The notes under the pieces are model-generated. The model saw only the letters and a list, made by a program, of their open reading frames with translations. It had not been told where the DNA came from and searched no databases. Of a stretch of 64,000 nucleotides of DNA, positions 20,840-31,751 are shown piece by piece. Source of the stretch: Microvelia longipes. Its lineage: Eukaryota > Arthropoda > Insecta > Hemiptera > Veliidae. The position numbers and the translations under genes are program-made. The stretch spans positions 20,369,197-20,433,196 of the forward strand of contig JACMZG010001913.1 in assembly GCA_018340805.1 (NCBI GenBank), in the 5' to 3' direction. Position 1 is the stretch's first letter; every line of letters begins with the position of its first letter.

Positions 20840-22193
20840 AAAACACCTTCCTAGAAAAAAATCACCAGGCTTTGACCTCATAACTTCCGAAATCCTTAAA
20901 CAACTCCCTAAAAAAGGCATCGTCTTCCTCACAGCTATATACAATTCAGTTCTCCGTTCCACTTACTTTCCTGACATCTGGAAGTATTCCGTAATTATTA
21001 TGATACCTAAGCCAACCAAACCTTTAGAACTTACCTCTTCCTATCGTCCTATCAGTCTCCTCCCAGTAATGGGTAAAATCCTTGAAAAACTTCTTCTTCG
21101 TCGGCTAAATCCTATTATTTACTCCCAAAACATTATACCAAACCACCAACTTGGATTCCGAGCCCAACATTCCACCATACAGCAGTGTCATCGCATAGTT
21201 GATATCATTGCTTCCTCTTTTGAGCGGAAACAGTATTGTTCAGCTGTTTTTCTCGACGAATCTCAAGCATTCGATCGCGTCTGGCATGCTGGACTGCTGT
21301 GGAAGCTCAAACCCATCCTACCTTTTACCTACTACCTTATCCTTAAATCCTACCTCTCAAATAGACATTTCCAAGTGAGCGTCGGAGCATCTCTTTGTCC
21401 TGTTAGAGCAGGAGTCCCTCAAGGTAGTATCCTCGGTCCTCTCCTTTACAATATTTATACCTCAGATCTTCCTGAACATCCTTCTACCACTCTAGCATCC
21501 TTCGCTGATGATAAATGTATCCTTGCCGTACACCCTAATCACCAAACCGCTTCCCGACTTATCCAAAACCATCTCTTTCTTCTCCAACCTTGGTTTAGGA
21601 AATGGAGGATTAAGGTCAATCAGCAGAAGAGTGCCCATGTGACATTCGCACTGCGTCACTCGAATTGTCCTCCAGTCACCCTAAATCAAGAGCTTATTCC
21701 TCAAAAAGACAACGTTACTTACCTGGGACTTGTACTAGACAGACGACTTACTTGGGGACCTCATACTAAATCGAAAAGACAACAGACAAGTAGACGCTTC
21801 AAGCTGCTAGGTCGACTACTCAACAGACACACTAAACTTTCACTCACGAACAAACTACTGATCTACAATACAATACTTAAACCTACTTGGGCTTACGGGA
21901 CTGAAGTTTGGGGCTCCGCTAAGCTTTCCAACACCAACCGCATCCAAAGATTCCAATCCATCATCCTTCGCAAAATTACAGATTCCCCCTTTTATGTATC
22001 CAATCTTATCCTTCATAGAGACCTCAACGTTCCTTATGTCCAAGAGTATATTTCTTCACGTTATAAAAAATTCCATGACACCCTACTTGATCATACCAAT
22101 CCTCTTATCCAAAACCTTTCCTCGAGAATCATTCCAGATAACCCTCCTCGCCGACTTAGACGTCAGTGGCCTAGAGATCTTTTACAAGACTAA
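20840..22193 (+). pseudogene. LINE ORF2, second part: reverse transcriptase and C-terminal domain
   Basis: After a break at about 20823-20840 the protein resumes with IKHLPRKKSPGFDLI and runs without stops to 22193. Counting from the Met at 21000, motifs are FLDESQAFDRVW (84-95, where LDVSQAFD is usual), AGVPQGSILGP (137-147) and the catalytic FADD (168-171). The remainder has the usual C-terminal segment before the 3' UTR. With two frame breaks in ORF2 this copy cannot move by itself; the long uninterrupted part and clean target duplication show it is young. Confidence 0.9.
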
Positions 22194-22375
22194 ATAATCA
22201 TGTAAAACAGTTGTTTACTGTGCATACATTGACGGACGAAATAGGCCTGGTGTACGCACGCTAAACTCTGTCCAAGCCTGAAAGTGCAGTCGCTGGACTG
22301 TTTCTTTTGTCACGACTTGCAGGCCAAAATTACTCTTTCCGCAATATCACTAGATACACTCTTGCTGTAGTTGTG

Positions 22376-22421
<46 letters not shown>

Positions 22422-22427
22422 TAATCA

Positions 22428-23600
22428 ATATTATTTTCATTATTAAATTAGATTTCAATAGAAATATTAGAGTTTTAATTACAACGGTTTTTACTTTTCA
22501 AATTATGTAAGATGTAAAAATAAAATTTAAAACATGAATTAACATGTGACTGTAGATCACTGGACATATCATTTTTAGATCCCCTTCATATGTCCAGACG
22601 ACTAACAAAAATGTATGTTTATTAGTTGTCATAGGTCAAATTGTCTTAGCGACTTCTCAAATGTTTAGTGTTCAGATATCATAAGAGTTCTTACTGGGGA
22701 AAGAATACCTGGAATATGGGCTGGGGAACAAAACTATTTGTACAGACAATACCCCCAATTTTCAAAAACATGTATGTCAAGTAAACATAAATAAGTTACC
22801 TAGGGTTAAATCTTTATCAGTTACAGTGTGTCAATAAGACATATAAAAATGTGCTTAAGTTTAAAAAATTAATAAAGGGAAATCTCTTTACCTGACCAGA
22901 CTGGTGTCAAAATATAGTCAGCCATTGTAGGGCTTAGCGGGTGCAGTTTTCATTCCGCTTCTTGCTTTGACACGTTTAATATCGGCCTCAGTTAACATTG
23001 CTAACTGTTGTGACATTCACAGGTGCTGCTTTAATATAGCTGCAACAGTAGAAAATTATATTATTAGAATGTGAATTACATTATTTTATGTAAATGTAAC
23101 ACATTTACATACAATGTTTAAATGTATACATTCAATGTAAATATGGTAAATTTATTATAAGAAAAAACTGATAGCTTAAATACCAGGGTCTTAAATATAT
23201 TATAAAAAACTAATACAGCTTTACACACATAATATATTTTAGAAAAATGATCAAATCAGTCGTCAATCATTATGAATTATCAGGTAGATATTTATTTCAC
23301 GGGATTAAAGATGGTGAATCAAGTGAAATAATCAAGCAAGTCAAAGTAAAATAGAACGAGTATTTTACAATAAACACACGTCTTTAAATAAGCCTCAAAT
23401 AATGCTGTAAATGTTACATGAGGGTAGAATTGTAACCCCAGGGCAGGAGGGGTTAACATAAATGGGAAAAAGTTTAGATTCGATAATCGCAAGCTACTAA
23501 AAATTAGCGCTGCGGTGGACCGGTGCGGACAACTCATGAACTAAGCTCAATAGCTTTCTAAAAATTACCGATTATATTTTTATAATTAAATTTATTAATA
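22428..23600. other. Remainder of the Copia LTR (limit unknown) and AT-rich intergenic DNA
   Basis: The Copia 3' LTR continues after the LINE for an unknown distance. No coding sequence is recognised. At about 23290-23330 there is CACGGGATTAAAGATGGTGAAT, a relative of the satellite palindrome at 4.4-5.5 kb. Confidence 0.4.
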
Positions 23601-23609
23601 CCATGGCAA

Positions 23610-24170
23610 TATTTAGTAATAGACAAAGAGCCCAGGGGTGTTTTGTTAATAAAAAGTGTAATGGCTGGAATCGGTCTCAATTTTTCGTAAATACCTTCAT
23701 GAACAAGGATCTGCAATTCTGCCGACTCGTATCCAATGGGTGCCCCAGGCAGAACGCACTATACAGGTCAAATTTACTACCCAAGTTAATAAAAAGTGTA
23801 ATGGCTGGAAACAGGTTTAATTTTACGTAAATACTTTCCTGAACATGGATCCTCAATTCTGCCGACTCGTATCAGACAGGCGTCCAATTTACCACCCAAG
23901 TTAACAAACAGTGTAATAGCTGGAACCGGTCTCAATTTCACGTAAATACCTTCCTGAACAAGGATCTGCAATTCTGCCGACTCATATCAGATGGGTGTCC
24001 CAGGCAGAACCTTTGATCCCTAAAGTGGGTTCTGCCTGGGACACCCATCCGATACGAGTCGGCAGAATTGCAGATCCTTGTTCAGGAAGGTATTTACAAA
24101 AAATTGAGACCGGTTCCAGCCATTACACTTTTTATTAACAAAACATCACTGGGCTCTTGGTCTATAATGA
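23610..24170. repeat. Foldback element with three direct and one inverted subrepeats
   Basis: A subrepeat of about 160 bp (GTTAATAAAAAGTGTAATGG ... GGATCTGCAATTCTGCCGA) is present three times in direct order, starting near 23645, 23787 and 23900, and once in reverse at 24010-24145. The outermost ends, ACAAAGAGCCCAGGGGTG at 23625 and its complement near 24160, form terminal inverted repeats. The centre is GGTTCTGCCTGGGACACCCAT facing its complement at 23993-24050. The three short ORFs in this span are by-products. Structure is like that of foldback transposons, with no coding capacity. Confidence 0.8.
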
Positions 24171-24919
24171 CAGCAACATTTGTTGTTATTATAAAATGTT
24201 TGTTTTCTTTATTTACTTTTCACAAAAACGGTTTGCTGATGTCATGTTCTGCATTCAAAAATTCAGACTCTAAAAGTAAATAGAAGCCCTTTTAAAACTT
24301 TCACAAAACGCTACTGATGGCAGGTAAGAGCCAATTTCATTTAATTAATTTATTGATTTAGTTGACTTTATCAGGTAATTATATTTAATCACATGTGCGC
24401 AGCATCTTGCAGGTGTAATTAAAATACAGGCTGCATTAAATGCCAAAATCTATCTTCTAGCACAAGTAAACTTTAGCCACTATTTCATTATTACCTGATT
24501 GAATCAATTAAATTAATAAATTACTTGAATGAAAAACTTAAAAGTAATCAGAAGCGTTCTGTGTAAGTTTAAAGATGACGAAGGCTGTGCGAAGCGGTAC
24601 GGCTAGTTAGAAGTATGACAATACAAAGTATAAAAATTAAATTTCCAACTGACAGTGGGCAAAAAGCTGGAGTTAGATCACTGTGTCCCCACCCCTACTG
24701 TATGAATTTCTACATCACTTAAATCACAATCATTTTCATAAATACTTACTTTTAAAGAAATGTTTAACATATATAATTCAATCCAAGCCTGCAATATTTA
24801 GTTTAAGGCTCCAATAAACTCGGAAGTAAACAACAACAACATATACATATAACATATTCAACATATTTTTTTGTAGTTAGTTATGTACTTAGAATAATAC
24901 ATTGAAAGAGCACTACTAA
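24171..24919. other. AT-rich intergenic, no gene seen
   Basis: Short frames only. GATTGAATCAATTAAAT and its approximate reverse near 24340 and 24500 suggest a decayed inverted repeat. Confidence 0.4.
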
Positions 24920-25185
24920 CACGAAAGGCGGTTTACTGGTGGTCTTAAGTAATGCTGCCACCCTAACAATTTTCTTATAAAAAGTTGGCAATGCTTCCGG
25001 TTGCTGAATTATTATGTACTATTATTAATGATTGATTATTCATAAAATACTAATATAAATATCGGTGCTTTGCAATAATAATAATTTTAAGTTGCAGTTT
25101 AACGTTTTTAATTAAAATTATATTAAAAGTAGTCCTAGTCAACTAAATGTAGAATCTCGTATTCCGCTACCCTATGCTCCTTCCA
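24920..25185 (+). repeat. Dispersed repeat R3, copy 1
   Basis: About 260 bp shared in direct orientation with 61478-61730. Shared marks are ACTGGTGGTCTTAA, TAATGCTGCCACCCTAACAA, GTTGCTGAATTATTA and AAAAGTAGTCCT followed by GTCAACTAAATGTAG. Non-coding; class unknown. Confidence 0.75.
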
Positions 25186-25497
25186 TATTAGTATTATCCT
25201 AAGGTTATATATTAACAGTAATAGTTACAGAAGTGATATATTTATGGGAAGAACAAAAGTAAAGTGTTAGATGTAATAGTTATAGTAGATATACTATAAT
25301 AGAAATTATAGTAAAATGGTAATAAAAGAATAATATAAATATTCAAAATGGCTGAAGATTCAAAAGTAAAAAAGGAACGCCGAACATTTATTGCGTTCAA
25401 TCAACTTATAATAAATTTGCGAACTATTTTATAATTTGAGTCAAATATTCAATTAATTCCATTAAAATTAAATAAAAATAAAGTTTTCTAGACTTAC

Positions 25498-25580
25498 TTC
25501 ACTTCATCGGACAACCCACATTGCATGAAGACAAATGGACAACTGAATAGAGACGGCCGGGCTCCTCCCCCATCCGCCAT
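25498..25580 (-). other. Candidate first coding exon of an unseen minus-strand gene
   Basis: A GC-rich island in AT-rich DNA holds an ATG (25578-25580, context CAAGATGGCGG) followed by 83 open bases that end at a strong donor (GAA/GTAAGT at 25498). The peptide begins MADGGGARPSLF. No second exon could be found downstream on the minus strand, and I do not recognise the protein. Opposite, a plus-strand ATG at 25348 opens a 28-codon frame (MAEDSKVKKERR). Either could be promoter-proximal sequence of a gene extending elsewhere. Confidence 0.25.
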
Positions 25581-25727
25581 CTTGATTACCGTCATGACAA
25601 ATAATTTCCGAATAATTCAATTTTATTTTTATTAAAATTGATTTTATTATTTTTATAATTTATTATTATTTATTTATTTTATAATTTTTATCAAATATAT
25701 ATTTTACATTATTTATTTTTATAAGAC

Positions 25728-26130
25728 GCGGTCAAAATTTCCACGGCCTTTTAGATTTCTTATGGAATTTTTTGGAGTTGCGTTAGTTTTTTTCAAATTT
25801 TTCAACAATTAACCGGATTTGTGGTAAATAAAGCTTATTTTCGTAATCTAGAATGTTTTACGCTCATTACGAGCTATCAAGTTTAAGTTTTACGTTCGTA
25901 TCATTAAAGTTACAGGTCTTCAAAGTTGGGTGTCCTGTGGTTTTAAAGAACTGTTTGTTTACTTTAGTTCCCAAATATTTCACTTTATTAGAAATTTGTT
26001 CGAGTTATCATTATTTCATTCAACTGCACGTCCTTTTGGTTAATTTCAAGGATTATTTACATGCATTCAACGTTTTATTTTCAATTTAGCTTCGTACACA
26101 CATAACTAATGTTAGACGTCAATGTTATTT
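25728..26130 (+). repeat. Diverged single-arm copy of the 587-1046 element
   Basis: Shares in order ACGCGGTC...CCACGGCCTT, TTAACCGGATTTGTGGTAAAT, TTTTGGTTAAT, ATTTACAT...TTCAACG and GTTAGACGTCAATG with the left arm of the element at 587-1046. It contains a ~150-bp extra segment in the middle (about 25855-26025). A further relative of the inner end lies near 26450. Confidence 0.65.
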
Positions 26131-27154
26131 ACTTGATTTGTGTTTAAATTTATCTATGGTTCAAATTTTGAATGTATTGATGAAAATTAGAACAAATTGT
26201 TATTATTTTCAGTCAACTACATAGAGTTAATTTGTTTAGAAGTATGTACATCAGCTTTTGGGGTGTGGAATATCTGTAACTTTGTAGATAAGTTGCTCAA
26301 GTCACTTATGTGCTTTGTTGCACTAGACGATTAATGTGAATTACCAATATCTTCTTTTCAATTTTATTATCTGTAAGACTTGTATCCTAGAACTTGTTAC
26401 CTGATGAAGTTTGCATTCAAAAATTGGCACTAGTTGGATGAACTTCGTGCATACATAAATACTGCTTGACGTCAAGTTATTTACTTAATTGATGTTCAAA
26501 TCCTGCTTACAAGAGGATTATGTAAAGTCTAAACGTCATGACTGTTTCAACTACACAGCTGCGAAGCTATGCCCACCTTAAGAAAATCAAGTACATCTGG
26601 GGCGAAGACCTCAAGGGCATTAGTTTAAAAAAACGTAGATCAGCGTTTTAGACTTCGTTATAAAACGCTATTTGATCAGTGTGATTGATTGACTGATATG
26701 TGTTTAAATAAATAATTTAAAATTACTATTAAATTGCAGAGTAGACATCAAGACAGGTTATTTGGTTAAAATGTACATCAAAACTTAAAAATATAAGAGT
26801 TTAAAGACAAAGGGGGATCAGAAATGGATTTGAGTAAACCATGTAACATAAAAGATAAAGATGGTATAAAGAGTAACTGGTCAGCGTTTCCTGTTTTATA
26901 AAACACTGATTGTCCAGAGACAATAGAGTTATATGGCTGCAGACGTTATGTGTCCAACATATTTAATTTTTAGGTCGTCAAAAAAAGAAGAAGAATATTT
27001 GGTAAAATAGTAAACAAACATGTGCATTTTTTTAACATGATATGGAATAAATATTGCTTTTGTCCAATTTTTAAGTGTTAGTTATTAATCTTTTTTTTTT
27101 GTGTATAAACGTGAAGTTCATAAGGTACAACTTTGTTTTATTTATTGTTAAAAG
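26131..27154. other. Intergenic upstream of RRP8, no gene seen
   Basis: AT-rich sequence with two imperfect hairpins around AGCGTTTTAGAC...TATAAAACGCT (about 26640-26685) and AGCGTTTCCTG...ATAAAACACTGA (about 26883-26915), which are related and may be MITE remains. The RRP8 promoter and 5' UTR must lie in the last part, but I see no clear core element. Confidence 0.4.
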
Positions 27155-27955
27155 ATGAAATCTAAAAAGCAATCTAAGAGTCATATATCTGATAAAAAAT
27201 GTAAGCCCTCTGTGCAAAAACTTCCAATGAAAAAGACTGATCCGTCAGAAGTGACTCTTCAGAAATTTCGTAATCGAAAGAATCTGTCATTAAAAGAAAG
27301 AATGGAAATGAGAATTAAAGCCGCCAAATTCAGAATATTGAATGAAAGACTGTACACCACGGATAAGAGTGAAGTCAAAACTGTATTTGATAGTAAAACA
27401 GAGTTTGATCATTATCATGAAGGTTTTAGACAGCAGGTTAATCAGTGGCCGGTTAATCCCTTATCAATAATAATAAAATCAATTCAAAGGTATTTAGACA
27501 AGCATAAGGATGCAGTTGTCGCTGATTTTGGTTGTGGTGAAGCAGAGTTAGCCAAAACATTGAATTGTAAAGTTCATTCCTTCGATCTCTATGCATGTAA
27601 TGAATATGTAACTGCATGTGATATGGCTAAAACTAAATTACCCAACGAATGTGTAGATATAGCTGTTTTTTCTCTGTCTTTGATGGGATCTTCTAATTCA
27701 AGATACATCCAAGAAGCTAACAGGGTGCTCAAAGTCGGCGGAGTATTGAAAATTGCAGAAGTCGAAAGCAGATTTGATGATGTTAATAAATTTATAAATG
27801 AAATCAATAAACACGGATTTAAATTAGTCAGCCAGAATGAATCTCACGATGTTTTTTTCTTCTTCAATTTTAAGAAAGAGAGCAATATTAGTAAAAAAAG
27901 GAAAAATAAGTTACCTGAGGTCATGTTAAAACCATGTTTGTATAAAAAGAGATAA
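27155..27955 (+). CDS. RRP8: Ribosomal RNA-processing protein 8 (SAM-dependent methyltransferase)
   Basis: The 266-residue protein is the RRP8/nucleomethylin type. In the nucleolus the family adds a methyl group to adenine of large-subunit rRNA; the animal protein also acts in rDNA silencing. The N-terminus (1-60) is Lys-rich and would direct it to the nucleolus. The family block KFRILNERLYT at 58-68 is followed by YHEGFRQQVNQWP at 87-99. The SAM site is ADFGCG at 123-128, then SFDLYA (142-147), CDMA (155-158), DIAVFSLSLMG (168-178) and VLKVGGVLKIAEV (191-203). It ends PCLYKKR, the typical tail. It is shorter than the human protein only by a reduced N-terminus. No intron is visible. The start is the first Met after an in-frame AT-rich leader. 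The downstream neighbour converges on it. Confidence 0.95.
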   Translation: MKSKKQSKSHISDKKCKPSVQKLPMKKTDPSEVTLQKFRNRKNLSLKERMEMRIKAAKFRILNERLYTTDKSEVKTVFDSKTEFDHYHEGFRQQVNQWPVNPLSIIIKSIQRYLDKHKDAVVADFGCGEAELAKTLNCKVHSFDLYACNEYVTACDMAKTKLPNECVDIAVFSLSLMGSSNSRYIQEANRVLKVGGVLKIAEVESRFDDVNKFINEINKHGFKLVSQNESHDVFFFFNFKKESNISKKRKNKLPEVMLKPCLYKKR

Positions 27956-28033
27956 TATATGTTTATAAAAATATCTGCGTTTTTTTGCTACCTTGATTCA
28001 AAACTCTAATTAATTGCTGTTACTATGGTATTA

Positions 28034-28190
28034 CTTATAGTTATAATCAGTTGACAGTGTGGAAAAACATTGTTGAGCAACCAATGAGCTCTGCCTGATA
28101 TGAAATTGTGGGCGTAGCTTAACATCTAGGACTATGCTAATTGACCTCCTTGCATTATTTCCCCACACTCTCAGCTAATTTTAGCTATTA
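28034..28190 (+). mobile_element. MITE family M1 copy
   Basis: Terminal inverted repeats GTTATAATCAGTTGACAGTG and CACTCTCAGCTAATTTTAGC bound about 157 bp that contain AACCAATGAG and TGAAATTGTGGGCGTAG. The family has several copies in the window (34530, 46509, 54056, 54364). It lies just 3' of RRP8 and may form part of its 3' flank. Confidence 0.75.
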
Positions 28191-28669
28191 AAACACAGAG
28201 TCATCAGTGATAAGGTCCTTGATCCCCATGCATCAAGCTAAGGAAATTATTCAATAACCTTAAGATCAATCCATATTTTTTTGCTAATAAGCTGTATAAT
28301 TGGCCAATGTGATTTACTTAATAAGATATACAACAATATTTTCAATATTAGTAAAAAGCTTACTTGATGCTTTCAAGCAAGTATCTTGCTGGTTAGGTTA
28401 TCTCCCACTAAGTTTTCAGACCTTCTATTTTAATGATGAAATAGAATTTTCTTTCAATAACTGCAAGATTAATTTTGCAGTCATCATTGAGGATTTTAAT
28501 ATAAAATTATACATGTCAATTGATAAAATCATAACTAATTCTGCTTTGTCATTATTATGGGTTAATGGCATCATACACATTTCATAAAGAATAGGGTTCC
28601 AGACATTTATGTGTTTGATTTTTGTACCCAGTTTCATTCAAATGCAAAAAGTTATTACAATCCATTGTT
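28191..28669. other. Intergenic, no gene seen
   Basis: Overlapping plus (28300-28587) and minus (28425-28637) frames of 95 and 70 codons have AT-biased content with no recognisable domain; I treat both as chance. Confidence 0.45.
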
Positions 28670-29037
28670 TAGTTTGAAAATCTTTATGGTCATAAGCATT
28701 TTGGTGGTTGACCAATCAGAGAAGCCGATGCCAACCTCTTACTTGAAAAGAACAAAAATCCCTACACCATAACTGCTGTAGGGAAAGTTTCTAGTTCTTC
28801 TTCTGTTCACATTAGAAAGAGTAGTGAAAACTACTCCCTAATTTATCATAAAAATGACATTATAAAGTAAAACTAATCAAAAGAAACGTAACAAACATCA
28901 CCAAGAATTTTTTTTTCTAACAAAGTAATTTGTTATAACAAGTATTTTACTGCTCCCTTCTAGCAGAGATTTTTTTTTTAAAATCAGCGGTGCCTAAACC
29001 GACCTGTCAAGATTATTAAAGTAGTCGATAGACTGTA
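28670..29037 (-). mobile_element. MITE family M2 copy, reverse orientation
   Basis: Matches the 405-bp element at 36741-37145 in reverse. Shared marks are GACCAATCAGAGAAGCCG, AAAAATCCCTAC, CTGTAGGGAAA and, at the right end, GGTGCCTAAACCGACCTGTC then GTCGATAGACTGTA. The left end is eroded. Confidence 0.75.
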
Positions 29038-29093
29038 GTGTGCAATAGAAATGTCTATGAACAAAAATCTTGTACTTACATATACACACACAG

Positions 29094-29097
<4 letters not shown>

Positions 29098-29162
<65 letters not shown>

Positions 29163-29193
29163 ATATATGTATATTAATATATATATATAATAT

Positions 29194-29233
<40 letters not shown>

Positions 29234-29242
29234 TATAATATG
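29098..29242. repeat. (TA)n microsatellite
   Basis: About 145 bp of nearly pure TA with a few interruptions. Confidence 0.95.
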
Positions 29243-29394
29243 CTTAATCAGTGAGTCTCTCTCTTTAGAATATAACAATAACATAACCCTAGAATTCACT
29301 AAAAAACTAACAATATACCTTATGTATGTATAAGGGTCAATTGTTTAACCTTATGTATAAAGGTTACCTTATCTTATAATTATAGGGGAACACA

Positions 29395-29760
29395 ATTATA
29401 AAGTGACTTAAATCTTGTTTTTTAGGCAATTGATATGTCTGTGAATGTCAAAAAAAAATTTTTTTTGCTAGGGTAAATAATAGTTGAGGAGGTTATGCCA
29501 CTGTCATGTTCGCTATTATTTGTAAAGGTTACTTTGTGTGACAGAAATTCATACAATAGAGTAACAAACATACACAATTCGTATTTTTCAGATGCAAATA
29601 GAACAACACGGAGGGTTTGTTTACAAAATATTACAACATTTGACATTCTTCCCTTAATTACAGAGTGGCAGCCATTTTTAAAATATTGAGAAAACTCACT
29701 TCAAGAATTAAAAATTAAAAAATCAATTTTTCAAAACTAGCACTAGTTTTTTAGGGGAGT
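29395..29760 (+). repeat. Dispersed repeat R2, copy 1
   Basis: About 360 bp shared in direct orientation with 60036-60470: GAGGAGGTTATGC, GTTACTTTGTGTG, AGAAATTCATACAA, CACGGAGGGTTTGTTTACAAA and AGAGTGGCAGCCATTTT are common to both. The two opposing ORFs here (29422-29646, 29495-29689) are not conserved in frame between copies, so are not genes. Confidence 0.75.
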
Positions 29761-31700
29761 CAATTCACTTGTTTATGTATATAAATATACATACATATAA
29801 ACCGACAGGAATATTCGACTCACTATTCCTGTATATTAATAATTTAAAGAAAAAGAAATATTTTGCTTAAACATGATGTAGTTTAATTGCTTAAAAACAA
29901 TTATTTATTGCTTTTCTTCACATACAACAACGGAACTGTTTTTATTAGCTTTATGACATTACAATTAACTTTTACATAAGAAATAAACATTTTACTATTA
30001 GTTTTTACAGATTTATTTTTTTAATTATTTCATAGTAAGCAGTTAGAACAATAAGTCGTTGAGTACATTAATTTTTAGTTGCTATAATCTTTGGTTTGAA
30101 AATACTGCATTTTCTTTAAAGTTGTGATGCTTTTTTGAGTTGTGAGAGGAATTCCAAGTGAGGTAAAGTTAAATAATTAGAGCTTGGAGAATTAAACAAT
30201 TTTTAATCTGGCAAATAATTGATAAGATAAGAAGATTATATTTTTCCTTCAATCTTACAGGCAAATGCCAGGTTAATTTATAAAAAGTCAGTCCACAGAC
30301 TGCATAAGAAACCCTCTTTGACACTCCTGTAAACTCCCTTTACAATATAAACCTGTTTAAAATATTTTTTATAATATCATTTTTTGACAATCCTGCAAAA
30401 AAATAAAATACCCAAACCAAAAAATATAAAAGTATCCTTAACCCACAACAACCTTCTCACCCTAATAAATTACCCCAAACTAATAAATAAATTATGGCTC
30501 TGGCTAATACAAAATAAATATTGTATACTTTTTCCGATAAAAACTTGTTTAAAATATAATATGATGTATATCTTAATTGTCATAAAATGAGTACATTTTA
30601 TGTTATTTTTAGACACATTGTAGACTGAGGGGAAAGTCCAGCTTCAGCAGTCCACTACCCCCAAGGTAGTGCAGAAAATAGTGGCTTGTCAGTTATATAA
30701 AGTAAAACTCGTGTATTTCTGGCATGACAGAAAAACTCAAACATAGAATGTTTACTTGATGTGTAGATATGTTTATTTTATAACCATTTGAGTACGTTTG
30801 ATTGAAGAAATGTCTGTAGTTTTTCCTTTTGATAATTTCTTTTAAATCCTTTTAATTTTGCTTATTATATAGTGTAAGACATGGCAAAAACAGTTGACAG
30901 TGTGGGAAAATAATGCCAACCTCATTGGTTCTTCAACACATTTTTTCCATGCTGTCAACAAATTCAGTGAGGCATAAGTACACACTTTTACTTTACTTGC
31001 ATTACATAAATTAATACAATACATAAATACAAAGGAGCACTGAGTTTTTTCACTCTGTAATGTAACATTTCTTCCTATGGCACATTTTTTATTTATTGGA
31101 AATAAAGCAGGAAGTACCTAAGCTCTGCCGTTTGATGCCCCAATACAGCTCCAAGAGCTAATTTGTGCCAATTTCTGAAAGATCAAGTACAGGCTTGTAA
31201 AAAGGCGGGAGTGACTGTCATCTGTTTCCATTTTTTACTACCACTTTGAGACTCAGCGCTAGTAGTCTGTCAAGGTAGAAGAAAAGGGAAATTTGCAATC
31301 TAGCTGTATTATCTGTGATGTAGACCAAGTTAATGATTTGTAAACATGTTTGTGATGTACTTTACTGTTTTATATTTATTTGTAATCAATTGATTTGCAT
31401 TAAGAAATCAAGTACAATAAGATCTCATAAATCTTTTTGAAAATTGTACTGAATTTGGCGAATTAATTTTTAGTATTAATTTATCTGTAATCTTATTATA
31501 TTGGTACTTTGGGTAAAGTTTTTTAAGTTCTAAACCTTTCTTTTCTAAATAGAACAAATGGTTGAGTTTGCTTAGACCGTCTGCTATCAAAATCCATACT
31601 TCCAAGAGTTAAATGTAACTATTAAATATTTTTAACATATTTCTTTAAGTAAAATATTAAATATTTTTAACATAATTTTTTTTATGTCAAGGCCACAAAA
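29761..31700. other. Intergenic; short M1-type element at 30890-30960
   Basis: No coding sequence recognised. CAGTTGACAGTGTGGGAAAA near 30890 and its approximate complement ending near 30960 form a shortened M1 MITE of about 70 bp. The 3' flank of the aldo-keto reductase gene begins at the right edge. Confidence 0.45.
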
Positions 31701-31702
31701 AT

Positions 31703-31708
31703 TTTATT
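31703..31708 (-). terminator. Polyadenylation signal of the aldo-keto reductase gene
   Basis: AATAAA on the minus strand about 45 bases after the stop codon. Confidence 0.6.
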
Positions 31709-31751
31709 AAATTTCAAAAAACCAACCACCAAAAATAGCATCAAAGCAATT

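Larger units (their letters stand above)
19432..22418 (+). mobile_element. Jockey-like non-LTR retrotransposon (LINE) with target duplication
   Basis: An insert of 2987 bp begins at 19432 and ends in 41 A residues (22378-22418). It is flanked by TTGTAATCA at 19423-19431 and again at 22419-22427, a clean 9-bp target-site duplication from target-primed reverse transcription. It carries an endonuclease and a reverse transcriptase, but only the tail of an ORF1 could fit before the ATG at 19474, so it is 5' truncated. It sits inside the 3' LTR of the Copia element and is thus younger than it. Confidence 0.93.

Noticed and set aside
22307..22510. ORF with a long Lys run
   Set aside because: It translates the poly(A) tail of the LINE.
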